Positions 24,653 through 34,239 of a stretch of 64,000 nucleotides of DNA are shown in pieces. The position numbers and the translations under genes are program-made. Each line of letters starts with the position of its first letter. Position 1 is the stretch's first letter. The notes beneath the pieces are model-generated. The model had not been told where the DNA came from, ran no database searches, and saw nothing but the letters and a program-made list of their open reading frames with translations. The DNA is from Rhodoglobus vestalii (lineage in GTDB: Bacteria; Actinomycetota; Actinomycetes; Actinomycetales; Microbacteriaceae): positions 1,488,001 through 1,552,000 of the forward strand of contig NZ_VFRA01000001.1 of assembly GCF_006788895.1 (NCBI RefSeq), given 5' to 3'.

Positions 24653-25743
24653 TTGCGCCATGCTTTCTCGTTTGCGGTCATCCATTTTATGAGGGCTTCA
24701 CCTTCTGCGGGGTTACGGCCAGGACCGGTGAGGAGGTCGACTGATACTTGCGATGGGGATGCGAGGACGACCCCGTCCCGCGCGGTCTGCGCGTTCTCGA
24801 AGACAATGCTGTCGGGAGACTTGGGCTCAATGAGGATGACGTTTTGCGCAACTTCGGTGGGGTGCACGTCCAGCCATTCGGCGGCAGCGTCTGCGTTTTC
24901 GACGTAGATCATTGCGGCCTTCGCTGGGGCGTATGACGCCCATTCGCTAGCCGCGATGCTGCCAGTTACTGCGTAGCGGAATCCTGTGATGTTTGTGGCC
25001 TGAGCTCGCAATGATTCGATTCCGCGGGGTGCAATATACGCACGTGTCGTATTGAGTTGGGATATCGCGTAATCGGCTGCCCACTCGCGGAGTAATTTCG
25101 GCCAGTCGGGCACGCGGTAGGTATTGTTTGCTTGGAAGCGCTCGAGTAGACCTTCCTCTAGAAGGTAGTCGCGCACGCGGTAGGTGGGGCCCGTGGATGC
25201 GCCCGATAGCTTCAGGATGTCAGAGATCGCGAGTGGCCCTCTGTAGTCAAGCAAGGTGCGGACTACCCGCGCGGCGGGCTCTCCTTTGAGTGAGCCGCGG
25301 GGTCGCCCCGGTTGGCGCCAGGGGTCCTTGTCAGTCACTCGGGCCGAGATGAACAGCGCGGGTCGTTCGATTGCTATCCGCATGTTGCCAGTCGTGTCGA
25401 TGTAGGCGAGGTTGGTTTCTTCTAGTGCCGCACGTACTGGTGGGGAGAGGTACCGCGCGGCGACAAGACCTTGCGCTCGCCCGCCGAACTGTGCAGTGTA
25501 CTCATCGAGTTGCTCTTGGGTTCGCCCGATGTCGCGTCGTTCGACGACACGCTTGGCCTCGACGACGAGCTGGATCGATTCTCCGTCTGGAGTGGCGAGA
25601 ACGAGTATTGCGTCTGCTCCCATTGCCCCCAGGGGCACTTCATACTGCTCCGTTAGATCCCAGCTTGAGGGCAGGGTCGCTCTCAGAACCTGCACACATC
25701 GGCGCAGCACCTGTTTTGTCGACTCAGGAGCTTTGTCGTTCAT
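24649..25743 (-). CDS. AbiEi-like regulator with nuclease-like N-terminal domain
   Basis: 364 residues from ATG 25743 (MNDKAPESTKQVLRRCVQVL). The N-terminal third has GADAILVLA and IQLVVEAKRVVERRD: Asp44, Glu62 and Lys64 form a D...ExK signature of the restriction-endonuclease fold. A winged helix follows (VVRTLLDYRGPLAISDILKL, then GPTYRVRDYLLEEGLLER), and the C-terminal part (NITGFRYAVTGSIAASEWA through VSVDLLTGPGRNPAEG) resembles AbiEi antitoxins. It is coupled to the nucleotidyltransferase by ATGA, antitoxin first, as in AbiE systems. Inverted repeats upstream suggest autorepression. Whether the nuclease-like domain is active or structural cannot be told. Confidence 0.7.
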   Translation of the reverse strand: MNDKAPESTKQVLRRCVQVLRATLPSSWDLTEQYEVPLGAMGADAILVLATPDGESIQLVVEAKRVVERRDIGRTQEQLDEYTAQFGGRAQGLVAARYLSPPVRAALEETNLAYIDTTGNMRIAIERPALFISARVTDKDPWRQPGRPRGSLKGEPAARVVRTLLDYRGPLAISDILKLSGASTGPTYRVRDYLLEEGLLERFQANNTYRVPDWPKLLREWAADYAISQLNTTRAYIAPRGIESLRAQATNITGFRYAVTGSIAASEWASYAPAKAAMIYVENADAAAEWLDVHPTEVAQNVILIEPKSPDSIVFENAQTARDGVVLASPSQVSVDLLTGPGRNPAEGEALIKWMTANEKAWRK

Positions 25744-25802
25744 TGGATACCTTGTTTCTGGAAACCTCTCAGTTCCTCTGCCGGCAGAATTCACTAGTTC
25801 TC

Positions 25803-25865
25803 AGAAACTACCATAGATTTCGGGAAACTATGGATTTCCGCTGTCGCCAGAAATAGCTAGTTTCC
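25803..25865 (-). promoter_or_regulatory. GAAACTA repeat cluster upstream of the AbiE-like operon
   Basis: GAAACTA occurs at 25804 and 25824 in direct orientation and its complement TAGTTTC at 25858. CCATAG (25811-25816) and CTATGG (25828-25833) bracket the second copy as an imperfect 23-bp palindrome. AbiEi antitoxins bind inverted repeats before their genes, so these are candidate operators. Confidence 0.5.
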
Positions 25866-25915
25866 AGATACTTTGTGTTGCCTTCGGCAAGTCATCGATA
25901 GCTGCAATGCAGTCG

Positions 25916-27805
25916 TCAGGGAGCCTCTTCGGCAACGGACCCATCAGGCTCCTGCTCGGCGGGCACCGGTCTTGCGTGCTCACGCCCGTCAGCAGCATCT
26001 GCGTCGTGCAGGGCATTCCAGTATGGAATAAACGCGAGCTTGATTGCGAACCACCAGAGGTAGACACTCGTGGTTGACCTGCTAATCGAGTCATCGACTA
26101 GGCCATGCGCAACGTCGTTACGGACGTTCGGTCCGATAGGGCCGCAGAGTAGGGCGCGGATTTCGAATGCGATGTCTGGGCCAAGAATTTCGACGATGAA
26201 CTCGTTCTTCATGAGCGACGACAAGCCAACCTCGTTCTCAAGCCCGTCGCTATCGATGGCGCTCGTTTTCTCCCCTGCGTTTGCCAGGTGATACCGAACT
26301 AGTGTCTCAATCCGAGGCGAGAGGAGGTGTGCCGCCGAGGCAAAGTCTCCGTTGTAACCGTGAAAGAGCCCACGGGCATAAAGGCCTGCCGAGCCCGGCG
26401 GAATTGACGTGCTTCCCTTCGTGATGGCTTCGAAGTCCCTTAAGGTGAGCCGGTGTTCGCTAGTCATCTGCCGCCACGCGTGTGGAATAAGCACTCCGCC
26501 CAGAAGGTCAATTCGAATTTGGTACGTCTGTACCATCTGACGCCAGACCGGGCCTGTTTCGCCGTAGAGTTCGACGTCGTCGCCAGTGCCCGACCGATAC
26601 ACAGTTCGTCCATCATGACTGAAGTAACTCACCGGAAAAATGTTGGACAGCGGGTGCTCGGCTACTGCTCGTTCAGCGTCTGCCTTCGATTGGTCGTAGC
26701 TATTGAAGGGCTGTAAACCTGCAAATCGTCTCATTGCCTCAAGTGAATCAACCCCGGTGAGATGCTCCAATAGTTCGCGAACAGCGCCGGATAAATCGAT
26801 ACTCTCGCTTTGAAATATGTGCATTTGCCCAAGTGAAGTAGCGCCGGCTTCGCGGATACGACGCGCCAAGTTCGCGGTCAAGTTGCCTGCGCCAAGACGT
26901 TCTCGCGCGGATTTCGGCAAAGTGCGCAATGTTTGGAGCGCGTCCTCGAGGTGAACTGCGGCAACTAGACCACCACGGCCATTGTCCTGCGCTGACGCAT
27001 CCGCCTCGGCGACGAGCCCCTGGACGATGGCGAAGAGCGCGTCCTCCGCTGCTGTCGTATCGCCAGCGCGCCGGAACCAACTGGCTGCTTCTTCCAGCGT
27101 ATGGCGAGCAGCGATCGAGTTCGGCGAATCTGTGACGGCGAGCAAGCGAGCCGAGATGCTCGCAGCGTTAGCACCAGCCAATCCGTGCTTTCGCAGCAGT
27201 CTGGCAACAGTCACGACAAGGGACCCATCTGAGGAGTTCTCCACGGCATCGACCAGGAGTTGCACAAGGGAATCGAGCTCACTGCGCGTCGCCGCGCCGA
27301 ACCGAACCGCGACAGAGATGCCTCGGTCCCATTGCTCATGCGCGTGGACGAGGGTATGGGGTGCCACGCGATTGTCAATCAGCGCCTGTACCTGGGCGAC
27401 GTGCCTCTGCGGGCGAAGCGTCCGATCCCCATGAAGGGCGAGGACATCTAGCACGCGGCTGCGGAAAACCAAATCGGGGATCAAATCGACCACGAGCGAT
27501 AGTACTTCTAGGTCAGCCTCCGATAGGTCGCTTGGTATTTGGGATCGCCGCCCGTCAACCAGCTCAATCATCGGCCCGTAGGGATCTTGGAAGTCGTCAA
27601 TGCGTACCCAAAAGGAGGCTACGGTCGCGAGCAGACCGCCGAGGTGCTGAACATCCGTATCAGCCTCGGGAGCAACAATTGCGAGGAGCCTGGAGTCAAG
27701 GCCGATTAGGCCGGTTTCTGTTGGCGCAAGCGCGTCCTGAAACTGCTGAGTACCGATGATTTCTGCCCAGCGGACACCACTGCCACTCCCCTCCGGTACA
27801 GCCAT
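25916..27805 (-). CDS. DUF4209-like protein with HEPN-type RNDVAH motif
   Basis: 629 residues, mostly helical and rich in Ala/Leu, with no catalytic motif in the first ~540 residues. Near the C-terminus GPIGPNVRNDVAHGLVDD has Arg562 and His567; this matches the RNxxAHG motif of DUF4209 and also the R-x4-H signature of HEPN ribonucleases. Hydrophobic helices follow (SVYLWWFAIKLAFIPYW). It begins 2 bp after the type III methylase gene, so it is the last gene of the restriction-modification operon. A role as an RNA-cleaving effector or back-up abortive factor is inference from motif and context. It could instead be a structural accessory protein. Confidence 0.65.
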   Translation of the reverse strand: MAVPEGSGSGVRWAEIIGTQQFQDALAPTETGLIGLDSRLLAIVAPEADTDVQHLGGLLATVASFWVRIDDFQDPYGPMIELVDGRRSQIPSDLSEADLEVLSLVVDLIPDLVFRSRVLDVLALHGDRTLRPQRHVAQVQALIDNRVAPHTLVHAHEQWDRGISVAVRFGAATRSELDSLVQLLVDAVENSSDGSLVVTVARLLRKHGLAGANAASISARLLAVTDSPNSIAARHTLEEAASWFRRAGDTTAAEDALFAIVQGLVAEADASAQDNGRGGLVAAVHLEDALQTLRTLPKSARERLGAGNLTANLARRIREAGATSLGQMHIFQSESIDLSGAVRELLEHLTGVDSLEAMRRFAGLQPFNSYDQSKADAERAVAEHPLSNIFPVSYFSHDGRTVYRSGTGDDVELYGETGPVWRQMVQTYQIRIDLLGGVLIPHAWRQMTSEHRLTLRDFEAITKGSTSIPPGSAGLYARGLFHGYNGDFASAAHLLSPRIETLVRYHLANAGEKTSAIDSDGLENEVGLSSLMKNEFIVEILGPDIAFEIRALLCGPIGPNVRNDVAHGLVDDSISRSTTSVYLWWFAIKLAFIPYWNALHDADAADGREHARPVPAEQEPDGSVAEEAP

Positions 27806-27807
27806 CC

Positions 27808-30474
27808 TCAGGCCACCTCAATGACTTTCATGACCTCGTCGCCGTAGTCGTTGATGACCTTGATGGCGATCTTGCCGGTTGACGGTTTCTCGAAGGGGAG
27901 TGACTCTTCGCGGTAAAGTGCAGCCCATGCGTCGGCGTCGATGTCGGCCTTGAGCGCGGTCTTCAGGGACTTGTAGGGATCGTTCTCTCCGAGGAAGTAA
28001 CAATGGCGTACGAAGAAGGACTCCTCGTTGTAGTCAGTGTCGATCATCCAGAGGGCGATGTCCTTGCGGCTCGAACTACGCACGTCGCCAGTCGACGGGT
28101 CGTAGACATCTATGCCGTTGAGAGTGACCTTGAGCTTGTCGTCATCGACCTCGTCCACCGAGACATCGGGCTCGCCGAACACGGTGAAGAGGTTACCACT
28201 GCCGGTCTTCTTGAGGTCCTCACCCATCAGCAGGTCGGCGTTCATCCGCACGAGCAACACCTGGATGCGGCCAAGCTTGCGCTCACCCTCGACAGTCGCG
28301 AACTCCTGCACCACTGTTACGCCGTCGTCCTCAGTGACACCGGTCGCCTGCGGGTCGAACGCGAAACCGAGCACGCAGAGCAGGTCGACCGACTCATCCG
28401 CGATCGCCTCTTTCGCTGCTGCCTTTATGAAGCCGGGGCTGACGGTTCCGTATTGCGGCCCTAGAGCAACTGCGATTCGTGATGGCGCGGTGGGGTCATC
28501 GCCGCTTTTGCGGTCGCCGACCGCCTGCACATAGGTACCGCTGTATTGTTCGAGTGTGTCGAACTCGATTCGTTCCGCTCGACGGCCGTTCTGAATGCCA
28601 GCGCGACGTAGATTCGTGAGGATTGTTTGCTCGAAACCAGCTTCGGCGTCTGCTGTACCGGAGCCTGCGCGTAATTCGTATGCCTCATCGAAACTCAACG
28701 AGCGGTGAGGTGACAGTGACTCCACCGTGAATGGTCCAGAGACGCGGACTTTGGACTTGTCTTCTTGGGGTTTGTCGTAAAGCACTTCGAAGTCAGCGTG
28801 CCTTTTGACCGCGTCATCAATCTCTGAGCGAGTCATCCCTTCCTTGATATCTGGATTATTCGCAATTGAACCGAGGGTAATTCGCTGCGTTTTTTCAAAA
28901 ATGAAACCTTCGCGAATATCGTCGCTAGTTTTTGCTGGTGGTAGGCCCTCGAGCTGTCGGCCCTGGTCGCTATCAGCCATGGTGAAGTAAGGGAACTTTG
29001 AACCCATCAGACGTTGACGCGCCAGCGCTAGCGCCACGCGAGATGTGTCAATTGTGATCCAGCGTCGACCCCAGTGTTCAGCGGCGAAGGCTGTTGTGCC
29101 GGATCCGCAGGTCGGATCTAGAACTAGGTCTCCAGGATCCGTCGAGAGCAGGATGCATCGCTCCACGACTTTGGTGCTTGTTTGTACTACGAAGATCTTG
29201 GTTTCCGTGAAGTTTCCAGTTGCGGTGTCAAGCCACAAATTGTTGTAGGCCTGGAGGCCGAAGTCGTCAACATATCTAACGTATTGAATACTGTTCTTCG
29301 CGACGTGGACACGACTCGCCCAATCAAGGCGGTTCATCCCCACTGGATAGTTTGCCTTCCAATGAGATGAGCTTCCCGGATTGTACGACTTACCGCCGTA
29401 CTCAAATGGTTGCGGTGAACTTGAGGCACCCTGCGACTGAATATTGTCTGGTTTGTATAGTCGCGCGCCATCGGGAATCTCGAAGTCGGCTGCCGCCTTC
29501 TCTGCTGCAGTTAGTGCGCGAAACGAGCCGTCTGCAAACTGGAGCCAATTGTAGCCTTGCCGATCCAGAGCAACGCGCCACAACTGTCTAGCCTTCAGGT
29601 CTTCCAGCGACTTTGAATACCAGAGAATATGATCGCCCGCGCGACCTAGTGCAGACGCTTGAGCGAAACCACTTGTCGTGACAAACGCGATCTGGCTTAC
29701 GAAGTTGTCACGGCCAAAGATCTCGTCAAGGAGAGACCGGACGAGATGGACATTCTCGTCTCCAATTTGCACAAACATGGAGCCAGAGATGTTGAGCAAA
29801 TCATGTGCTACGGTCAGCCGATCTCGAAGGTATGTCAAATAGGAATTTGTTCCGGAGCTCCACGTATCACGGAACGCTTTGATCTGCTCTGCCTCGCGCG
29901 CGGCATCCTGTGCGCTGCCGTCTTTGACATCGCGCTTACCTGCGCGCACCTGCCAATTGGACCCAAATTTTATGCCGTAAGGAGGATCAATAAAAATCAT
30001 TTGGACTTTGCCGCGGAGTGCCTCGCGCTCGGCCAAAGACCCCATCACTTGGAGAGAATCGCCGAGGATCATCCGGTTCTTCCAGCGTTCCTCGTGCTGG
30101 TAGAACTCAACTTGGCTCAACTCGTCCAGGGAGTCGAAGTCCTCGAAGTCGAAGAGGCTGGGCGCCTCGTTATCTGCGTTCGTTACAGCCTGCGACCGGA
30201 TGTTGGCTATGATCGCACGCGGGTCGACCTTCTCCTGGATGTAGATGGGTGGCGCATCGACGATGAGGTCTTCGCCATCTTGGGCATCCTTACCCTTCCA
30301 CACGAGCTGAGGGTCAAGACTGGGATCGCGGGGGTAACGGAGTGGTGGCAGTGCGGATGTGCTCTCGTCGAAGAAGTCTGCGGCGGCATCCGCTGTCGGG
30401 ATGTTGGTACGTGTATCCGCGTGTTGGATCGACTCGACCGGAGTCGGCCCTTTCGGTTTGCTCATGCGTGCCAC
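27808..30474 (-). CDS. Type III restriction-modification DNA methyltransferase (Mod)
   Basis: 888 residues. DPPYGIKF (163-170, motif IV) precedes LDPTCGSGTTAFAAEHWG (452 on, motif I), the beta-class order of type III Mod proteins, which make N6-methyladenine. The ~280-residue region between the two is the target-recognition part. The C-terminal half is an extended helical domain. GTG 30474 overlaps the res stop by one base; ATG 30465 is an alternative. The gene is intact. With the res gene interrupted it probably acts as an orphan methylase, still modifying DNA and possibly gene expression. DNA around 28.8-29.8 kb looks more A/T-rich than its surroundings, which fits transfer. Confidence 0.92.
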   Translation of the reverse strand: MARMSKPKGPTPVESIQHADTRTNIPTADAAADFFDESTSALPPLRYPRDPSLDPQLVWKGKDAQDGEDLIVDAPPIYIQEKVDPRAIIANIRSQAVTNADNEAPSLFDFEDFDSLDELSQVEFYQHEERWKNRMILGDSLQVMGSLAEREALRGKVQMIFIDPPYGIKFGSNWQVRAGKRDVKDGSAQDAAREAEQIKAFRDTWSSGTNSYLTYLRDRLTVAHDLLNISGSMFVQIGDENVHLVRSLLDEIFGRDNFVSQIAFVTTSGFAQASALGRAGDHILWYSKSLEDLKARQLWRVALDRQGYNWLQFADGSFRALTAAEKAAADFEIPDGARLYKPDNIQSQGASSSPQPFEYGGKSYNPGSSSHWKANYPVGMNRLDWASRVHVAKNSIQYVRYVDDFGLQAYNNLWLDTATGNFTETKIFVVQTSTKVVERCILLSTDPGDLVLDPTCGSGTTAFAAEHWGRRWITIDTSRVALALARQRLMGSKFPYFTMADSDQGRQLEGLPPAKTSDDIREGFIFEKTQRITLGSIANNPDIKEGMTRSEIDDAVKRHADFEVLYDKPQEDKSKVRVSGPFTVESLSPHRSLSFDEAYELRAGSGTADAEAGFEQTILTNLRRAGIQNGRRAERIEFDTLEQYSGTYVQAVGDRKSGDDPTAPSRIAVALGPQYGTVSPGFIKAAAKEAIADESVDLLCVLGFAFDPQATGVTEDDGVTVVQEFATVEGERKLGRIQVLLVRMNADLLMGEDLKKTGSGNLFTVFGEPDVSVDEVDDDKLKVTLNGIDVYDPSTGDVRSSSRKDIALWMIDTDYNEESFFVRHCYFLGENDPYKSLKTALKADIDADAWAALYREESLPFEKPSTGKIAIKVINDYGDEVMKVIEVA

Positions 30475-33180
30475 TAGTCCTCCGTAAATCGGGCCATACC
30501 GGCAAGTAGCCGGCTCGAGAGAAGATCGGGGTCCCCGATGATCGGTGCATCCTTGCGAAGTTGGTCGATTCGCACACGCAACTCGTTCTCGGCATCATCC
30601 ACCTCAGCCTTGCCAAGTTCGGTATATCCCCAGCGGCCGAAACCACCGTGGTTGTTCACCGCGGCACACCAGGAGTCTCTTGCGGTGCGCGCCTTCTCCT
30701 TCGTGGGACCAGGGCTCTTCTGCGAACCGGAGACCTCCACGATAAGAGTGCGGGAGAAATCTTCCCCTTCGACCGGGGCGAGACGCAGCAAGAAGTCAGG
30801 CCAGTACTCATCGCTGCGGCCCTTGTGTACGTAAGGAATGGTGAAGCCGAGGTGGTCATTCTTCGCGTAGCTCGTGATCAGTCCCTCAGCAACGAGATGC
30901 TCGCAGACTTGGGCGATGCGGTGCTCCCACGTGTTGCCATCCTTGCCGTCGAGGGTCACGTGACTGACGTGCGAATGGGTTGTTTCGAAGGTTTTCTTGC
31001 GCGTGTCGAACCAGACCCCGCCCGTTGACCCCTCTGAGGGGTTGCGGAGGATCGGGCGTATGAGCTTGCGTCGCGATTCTTGATCTTCAAGTCGGCTGAT
31101 GGCGTTGTAGATCGCCTCTGCCGCGAGCTGCTGTGGCTCAGCGAGCGAAAGGTAGCCAATGCTGTAACCGGTCTCAATGTGCAGCTTCGCCGCGAGCCAC
31201 TCCTTAGTAATCTCAACCAGCTGTGGGAATAACCAAGGCCGGGCATCACCTTGCGACGTAAAGAAACTTTTGAGCACACGGCTTGCCACATTGAAGGCAA
31301 TCTCCTGCTCGCGAATCTCTTTGATGCCCTCGATGCGTTCCGTCTCGCCGACTATTCCTTCATTTTGCACCCAACTCGGCACCGTTGCGCCGCCGATCGT
31401 CAGTGCGTCGGCATCCACTGGGTCAAAGACGAGCCGGGCCTCCGGCATCTCGATCCGATAGCCACCGACGAGGGGAAAGTCGATGGCAAGGTGTGCCCGA
31501 TCATCCAGAGACTGAACTCGCGTGGGAGGGTCGAGTGGCTTCGGGTCGATCGTGGGTGCGTCTCCTGGAATGAAGGAAAACGGGATGCCATAAACGTTGG
31601 AGTACTCGGCGCCGAAAAATCCGGTCTCTTCGTCGATGGAGTAGTCGCGACGGCGAAGACCGCGTCCGACGACCTGCTCGCACAGCAATTGTGACCGGAA
31701 CGGGCGCACACCGAGGATGTGGGTGACAGTGTTCGCATCCCACCCTTCAGTCAGCATGGAGACGCTCACGACACAGTGCACCTGCTCGCCCAGCTTGCCC
31801 TTCTTGCCGACCGTGTTCATGACCTCGCGAAGCAGGTCGGAGTCGGTGACATCCTCAGCGCTGCCGCGCTGAACGCGGTACTCCTTCTTGAACGCTTCGA
31901 TCTCGGCGGCAGCCGCCTTCTTGAAATCGTCGGTCATTGGCTTTTCGGACTCGAGCTGCTTCGAGTCGATGATGACAGTCCTTGGGCGCGCAATCGGCTG
32001 CTCCTTCTCCACGTTACTGAACAAGTCGAGGGCCCCAGCAACGTGCCGGGTTTGGTCGCCGTCAGTGAGTTCGTATCCGGCAATCCAGTCATAGAGAAGT
32101 TTGGATGCGACCGTGTTGGGCGCAACCACGATCATGACGGGTGGCGGTTCGCCCTGGTCTTTGAGAGTGCGTTCCCAACTTTCATAGGCACGTTCGTAGC
32201 TCTTGTAGAGACTGCGCAGTGCACCCTCGAGCGCGGCGGGGATTACCCACTCTGCTGGAGACTTAGGCGCACCCTTCACCGTCTTCGGCCAGCTGGGGTC
32301 ATCCTTGATCTGGTCGTAAAGATGCAGGTAGCTCACTTGGTCACCCGCGGCATCGTCGTCTACGGGCAAACGTGGCACTTTAACGATGCCGGACTCGATG
32401 GCATCCATCAACGAGAAGTCGCACACTGTCCACGGGAAGATCAGTCCTTCGCTCCAGCCCGAACCACTGAGATAAAACGGAGTAGCAGAGAGGTCATAGA
32501 CGGACTTAAGCTTGGCGTGTTTGCGCAGAGCCACAATGCCTTTGAACCACACCTTTGCATCCGCGTTCGCCTCCTTCGCTTCCGCGTCGATCTTCTCGTC
32601 AATGTCGCGGGGCTGATAGCAGTGATGTGCCTCATCGTTGAGGACCACGATGTCGCCCTTGCCGGGCAGCGACTTGAGTATGCGGCTGACGACGGCCTGC
32701 TGGGTTTCCTTAAACGGATCGCTGGTCTTTCCCGCGAGGAGGAGTTTACGCGTGCCGGACGCGATGCCTTTGATCTCCTTCGAGTCACGGGGCATGAATT
32801 GATGGTAATTGACTATGAAGATGCTCGCGGAGTTCAGCGGAAGGCGAAGGTCAGGCGGGACGAGCCCACGCATGTCGTAGTAGTTATCTGGGTCACCAGG
32901 TTGAAGCACCTTGAGCCGGTCTCGGATGGTAATACCAGGGGTCACGACAAGGAAGCGATTTGAGAAACGTGCGTCGTGTGGCGCGTGGAACTTGTTGAGA
33001 GACTGCCAAGCGATGAGCATGCACATCACCACGGTCTTGCCCGACCCCGTCGCCATTTTCAGCGCCATACGCGGCAAGCCAGAATTATGGATGGTGTTGA
33101 CTTCCGCGAGCGTTACTCGCCAATCAACGCCGCCGGCGCGACTGCGGGTGTACTTATCGCGACCGACCACCTCCGCTAGG
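30474..33180 (-). pseudogene. Type III restriction subunit (Res), 3' part after IS insertion
   Basis: The larger part of an IS-split res gene (~900 codons), in frame from the target duplication: LAEVVGRDKYTRSRAGGVDW and on. It keeps the SF2 helicase core: Walker A MATGSGKT, the DEAH box VVLNDEAHHCY, and GWDANTVTHILGVRPFRSQL with a conserved GRGLRR. The C-terminal nuclease region shows EYWPDFLLRLAP and LIVEVSG followed by KSPGP and RWGYTELGK. Without the first ~128 residues, which are on the far side of the insertion, normal expression and assembly with Mod are unlikely, though an internal start cannot be excluded. The stop overlaps the mod start. Confidence 0.9.
33175..33180. repeat. Target-site duplication, left copy (GCTAGG)
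   Basis: GCTAGG directly before the left terminal repeat of the insertion element; the identical hexamer follows the right end at 34234-34239. Confidence 0.9.
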
Positions 33181-34141
33181 TGTAGTTCCCTGTGAGGTTG
33201 TGGACGCGGTCTGATGGTGTTTGGCCGCCGATGCCGGTGTGGGGTCTGTGGTGATTGTAGCTGTGGAGCCAGGCTGGGTAGGTTGCCGCGCGTGCTTCGT
33301 CGCTGAGGTAGGTGTGGGCGTAGGCCCATTCCTCGGCGAGGGTGCGGTTGAAGCGTTCGACTTTCCCGTTGGTTTGCGGGCGGTAGGGGCGGGTGAATTT
33401 GTGGTTGATTGCGGGGCCGAGGGCTGTGGTGAAGGCGGCTGACCGGTAGCAGGAACCGTTGTCGGTCATCACGGCGGTCACGGTGATGCCGGCATCGACG
33501 AAGAACTGGTTCGCGCGGCGCCAGAACCCGGACGCGGTTTCCTTCTTCTCATCGTCGAGGATCTCTGAATATGCCAGTCGGGAGTGGTCGTCGACGGCGT
33601 GATGCAGGAACGAGTATCCGCGGCCGCCTTTCTGGTTGTTGTGGTTGCCGATGGTGCGGCCTAACTTTCGGTGGCCGCCCCCGTTAGGGATACGTCCTTG
33701 TTTCTTGATATCAACGTGCACCAGCTCGCCCGGTATCGCTTTCTCATAGCGCACGGGTTTTGATCGTCGGACGAGGAGTCCCGTGCTTTGGTCGAGCCAG
33801 GCGAGTTTTGGCATCCGATAGCGGGCTAGTACCCGCTCGACTGTGGAGCGATTGAGGTGCAGGTGGTAACTGATCCGATGTGGTCCCCACCGACGGGTGA
33901 ATCGCAACGCGATGATGCGTCGCTCAAGGCGGCGCGAGGTGCGCGCCGGTGAACGATTCGGTCGTGAGGAGCGGTCAGTCAGGGGTTGACAAGCGCGAAA
34001 ACGTGCAGCCCATTTCGATGCTGTTGATGGTGAACATTGGAATCGTTCTGCGGCACGACGAGCGGACCAGCCGCCTTCCACGATCAGACGAGCAAGACGA
34101 AGCCGCCCCTCCGGGGCGAACGGGGCGTTAGCGTGAGTCAT
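33176..34141 (-). CDS. IS481-family transposase
   Basis: 321 residues from ATG 34141 (MTHANAPFAPEGRLRLARLI), the usual conserved start; the open frame extends 13 codons upstream. An N-terminal helix-turn-helix (GWSARRAAERFQCSPSTASK) is followed by a DDE integrase core: LVHVDIKKQGR, VMTDNGSCY and GKVERFNRTLAEEW give Asp, Asp and Glu with normal spacing. The protein ends LTGNYT: the last Thr codon takes two bases from the target and the TAG stop lies wholly in the target duplication, outside the element. Confidence 0.95.
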   Translation of the reverse strand: MTHANAPFAPEGRLRLARLIVEGGWSARRAAERFQCSPSTASKWAARFRACQPLTDRSSRPNRSPARTSRRLERRIIALRFTRRWGPHRISYHLHLNRSTVERVLARYRMPKLAWLDQSTGLLVRRSKPVRYEKAIPGELVHVDIKKQGRIPNGGGHRKLGRTIGNHNNQKGGRGYSFLHHAVDDHSRLAYSEILDDEKKETASGFWRRANQFFVDAGITVTAVMTDNGSCYRSAAFTTALGPAINHKFTRPYRPQTNGKVERFNRTLAEEWAYAHTYLSDEARAATYPAWLHSYNHHRPHTGIGGQTPSDRVHNLTGNYT

Positions 34142-34233
34142 GAAGACCTTCGGTTGGGGATGTGAGGGTGGTACCCACATCCTGCCGGAGGTCTTCGCTA
34201 ACTCGCGCGATCACAACGTCCCGGGGAACTACA
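33181..34233 (-). mobile_element. IS481-family insertion sequence (1053 bp)
   Basis: Ends TGTAGTTCCC (33181-33190) and GGGAACTACA (34224-34233) are perfect 10-bp terminal inverted repeats in TG...CA form, flanked by a 6-bp duplication GCTAGG. The single gene inside encodes an IS481-type transposase. Insertion is in the same orientation as the res gene it splits. Perfect ends and an unmutated duplication point to recent transposition. Other copies were not seen in this window. Confidence 0.95.
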
Positions 34234-34239
34234 GCTAGG
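34234..34239. repeat. Target-site duplication, right copy (GCTAGG)
   Basis: Exact copy of 33175-33180, immediately outside the right terminal repeat. Confidence 0.9.

Noticed and set aside
31719..32963. A 414-codon plus-strand frame antisense to the helicase part of res
   Set aside because: It is a mirror of a well-conserved gene in high-GC DNA; composition and lack of motifs or ribosome site argue against coding.
30474..33329. A 951-codon frame starting inside the IS as a stand-alone Res protein
   Set aside because: Its first ~50 residues are translated from the IS in a non-transposase frame (Arg/Pro/His-rich); real Res sequence begins only at the target duplication.
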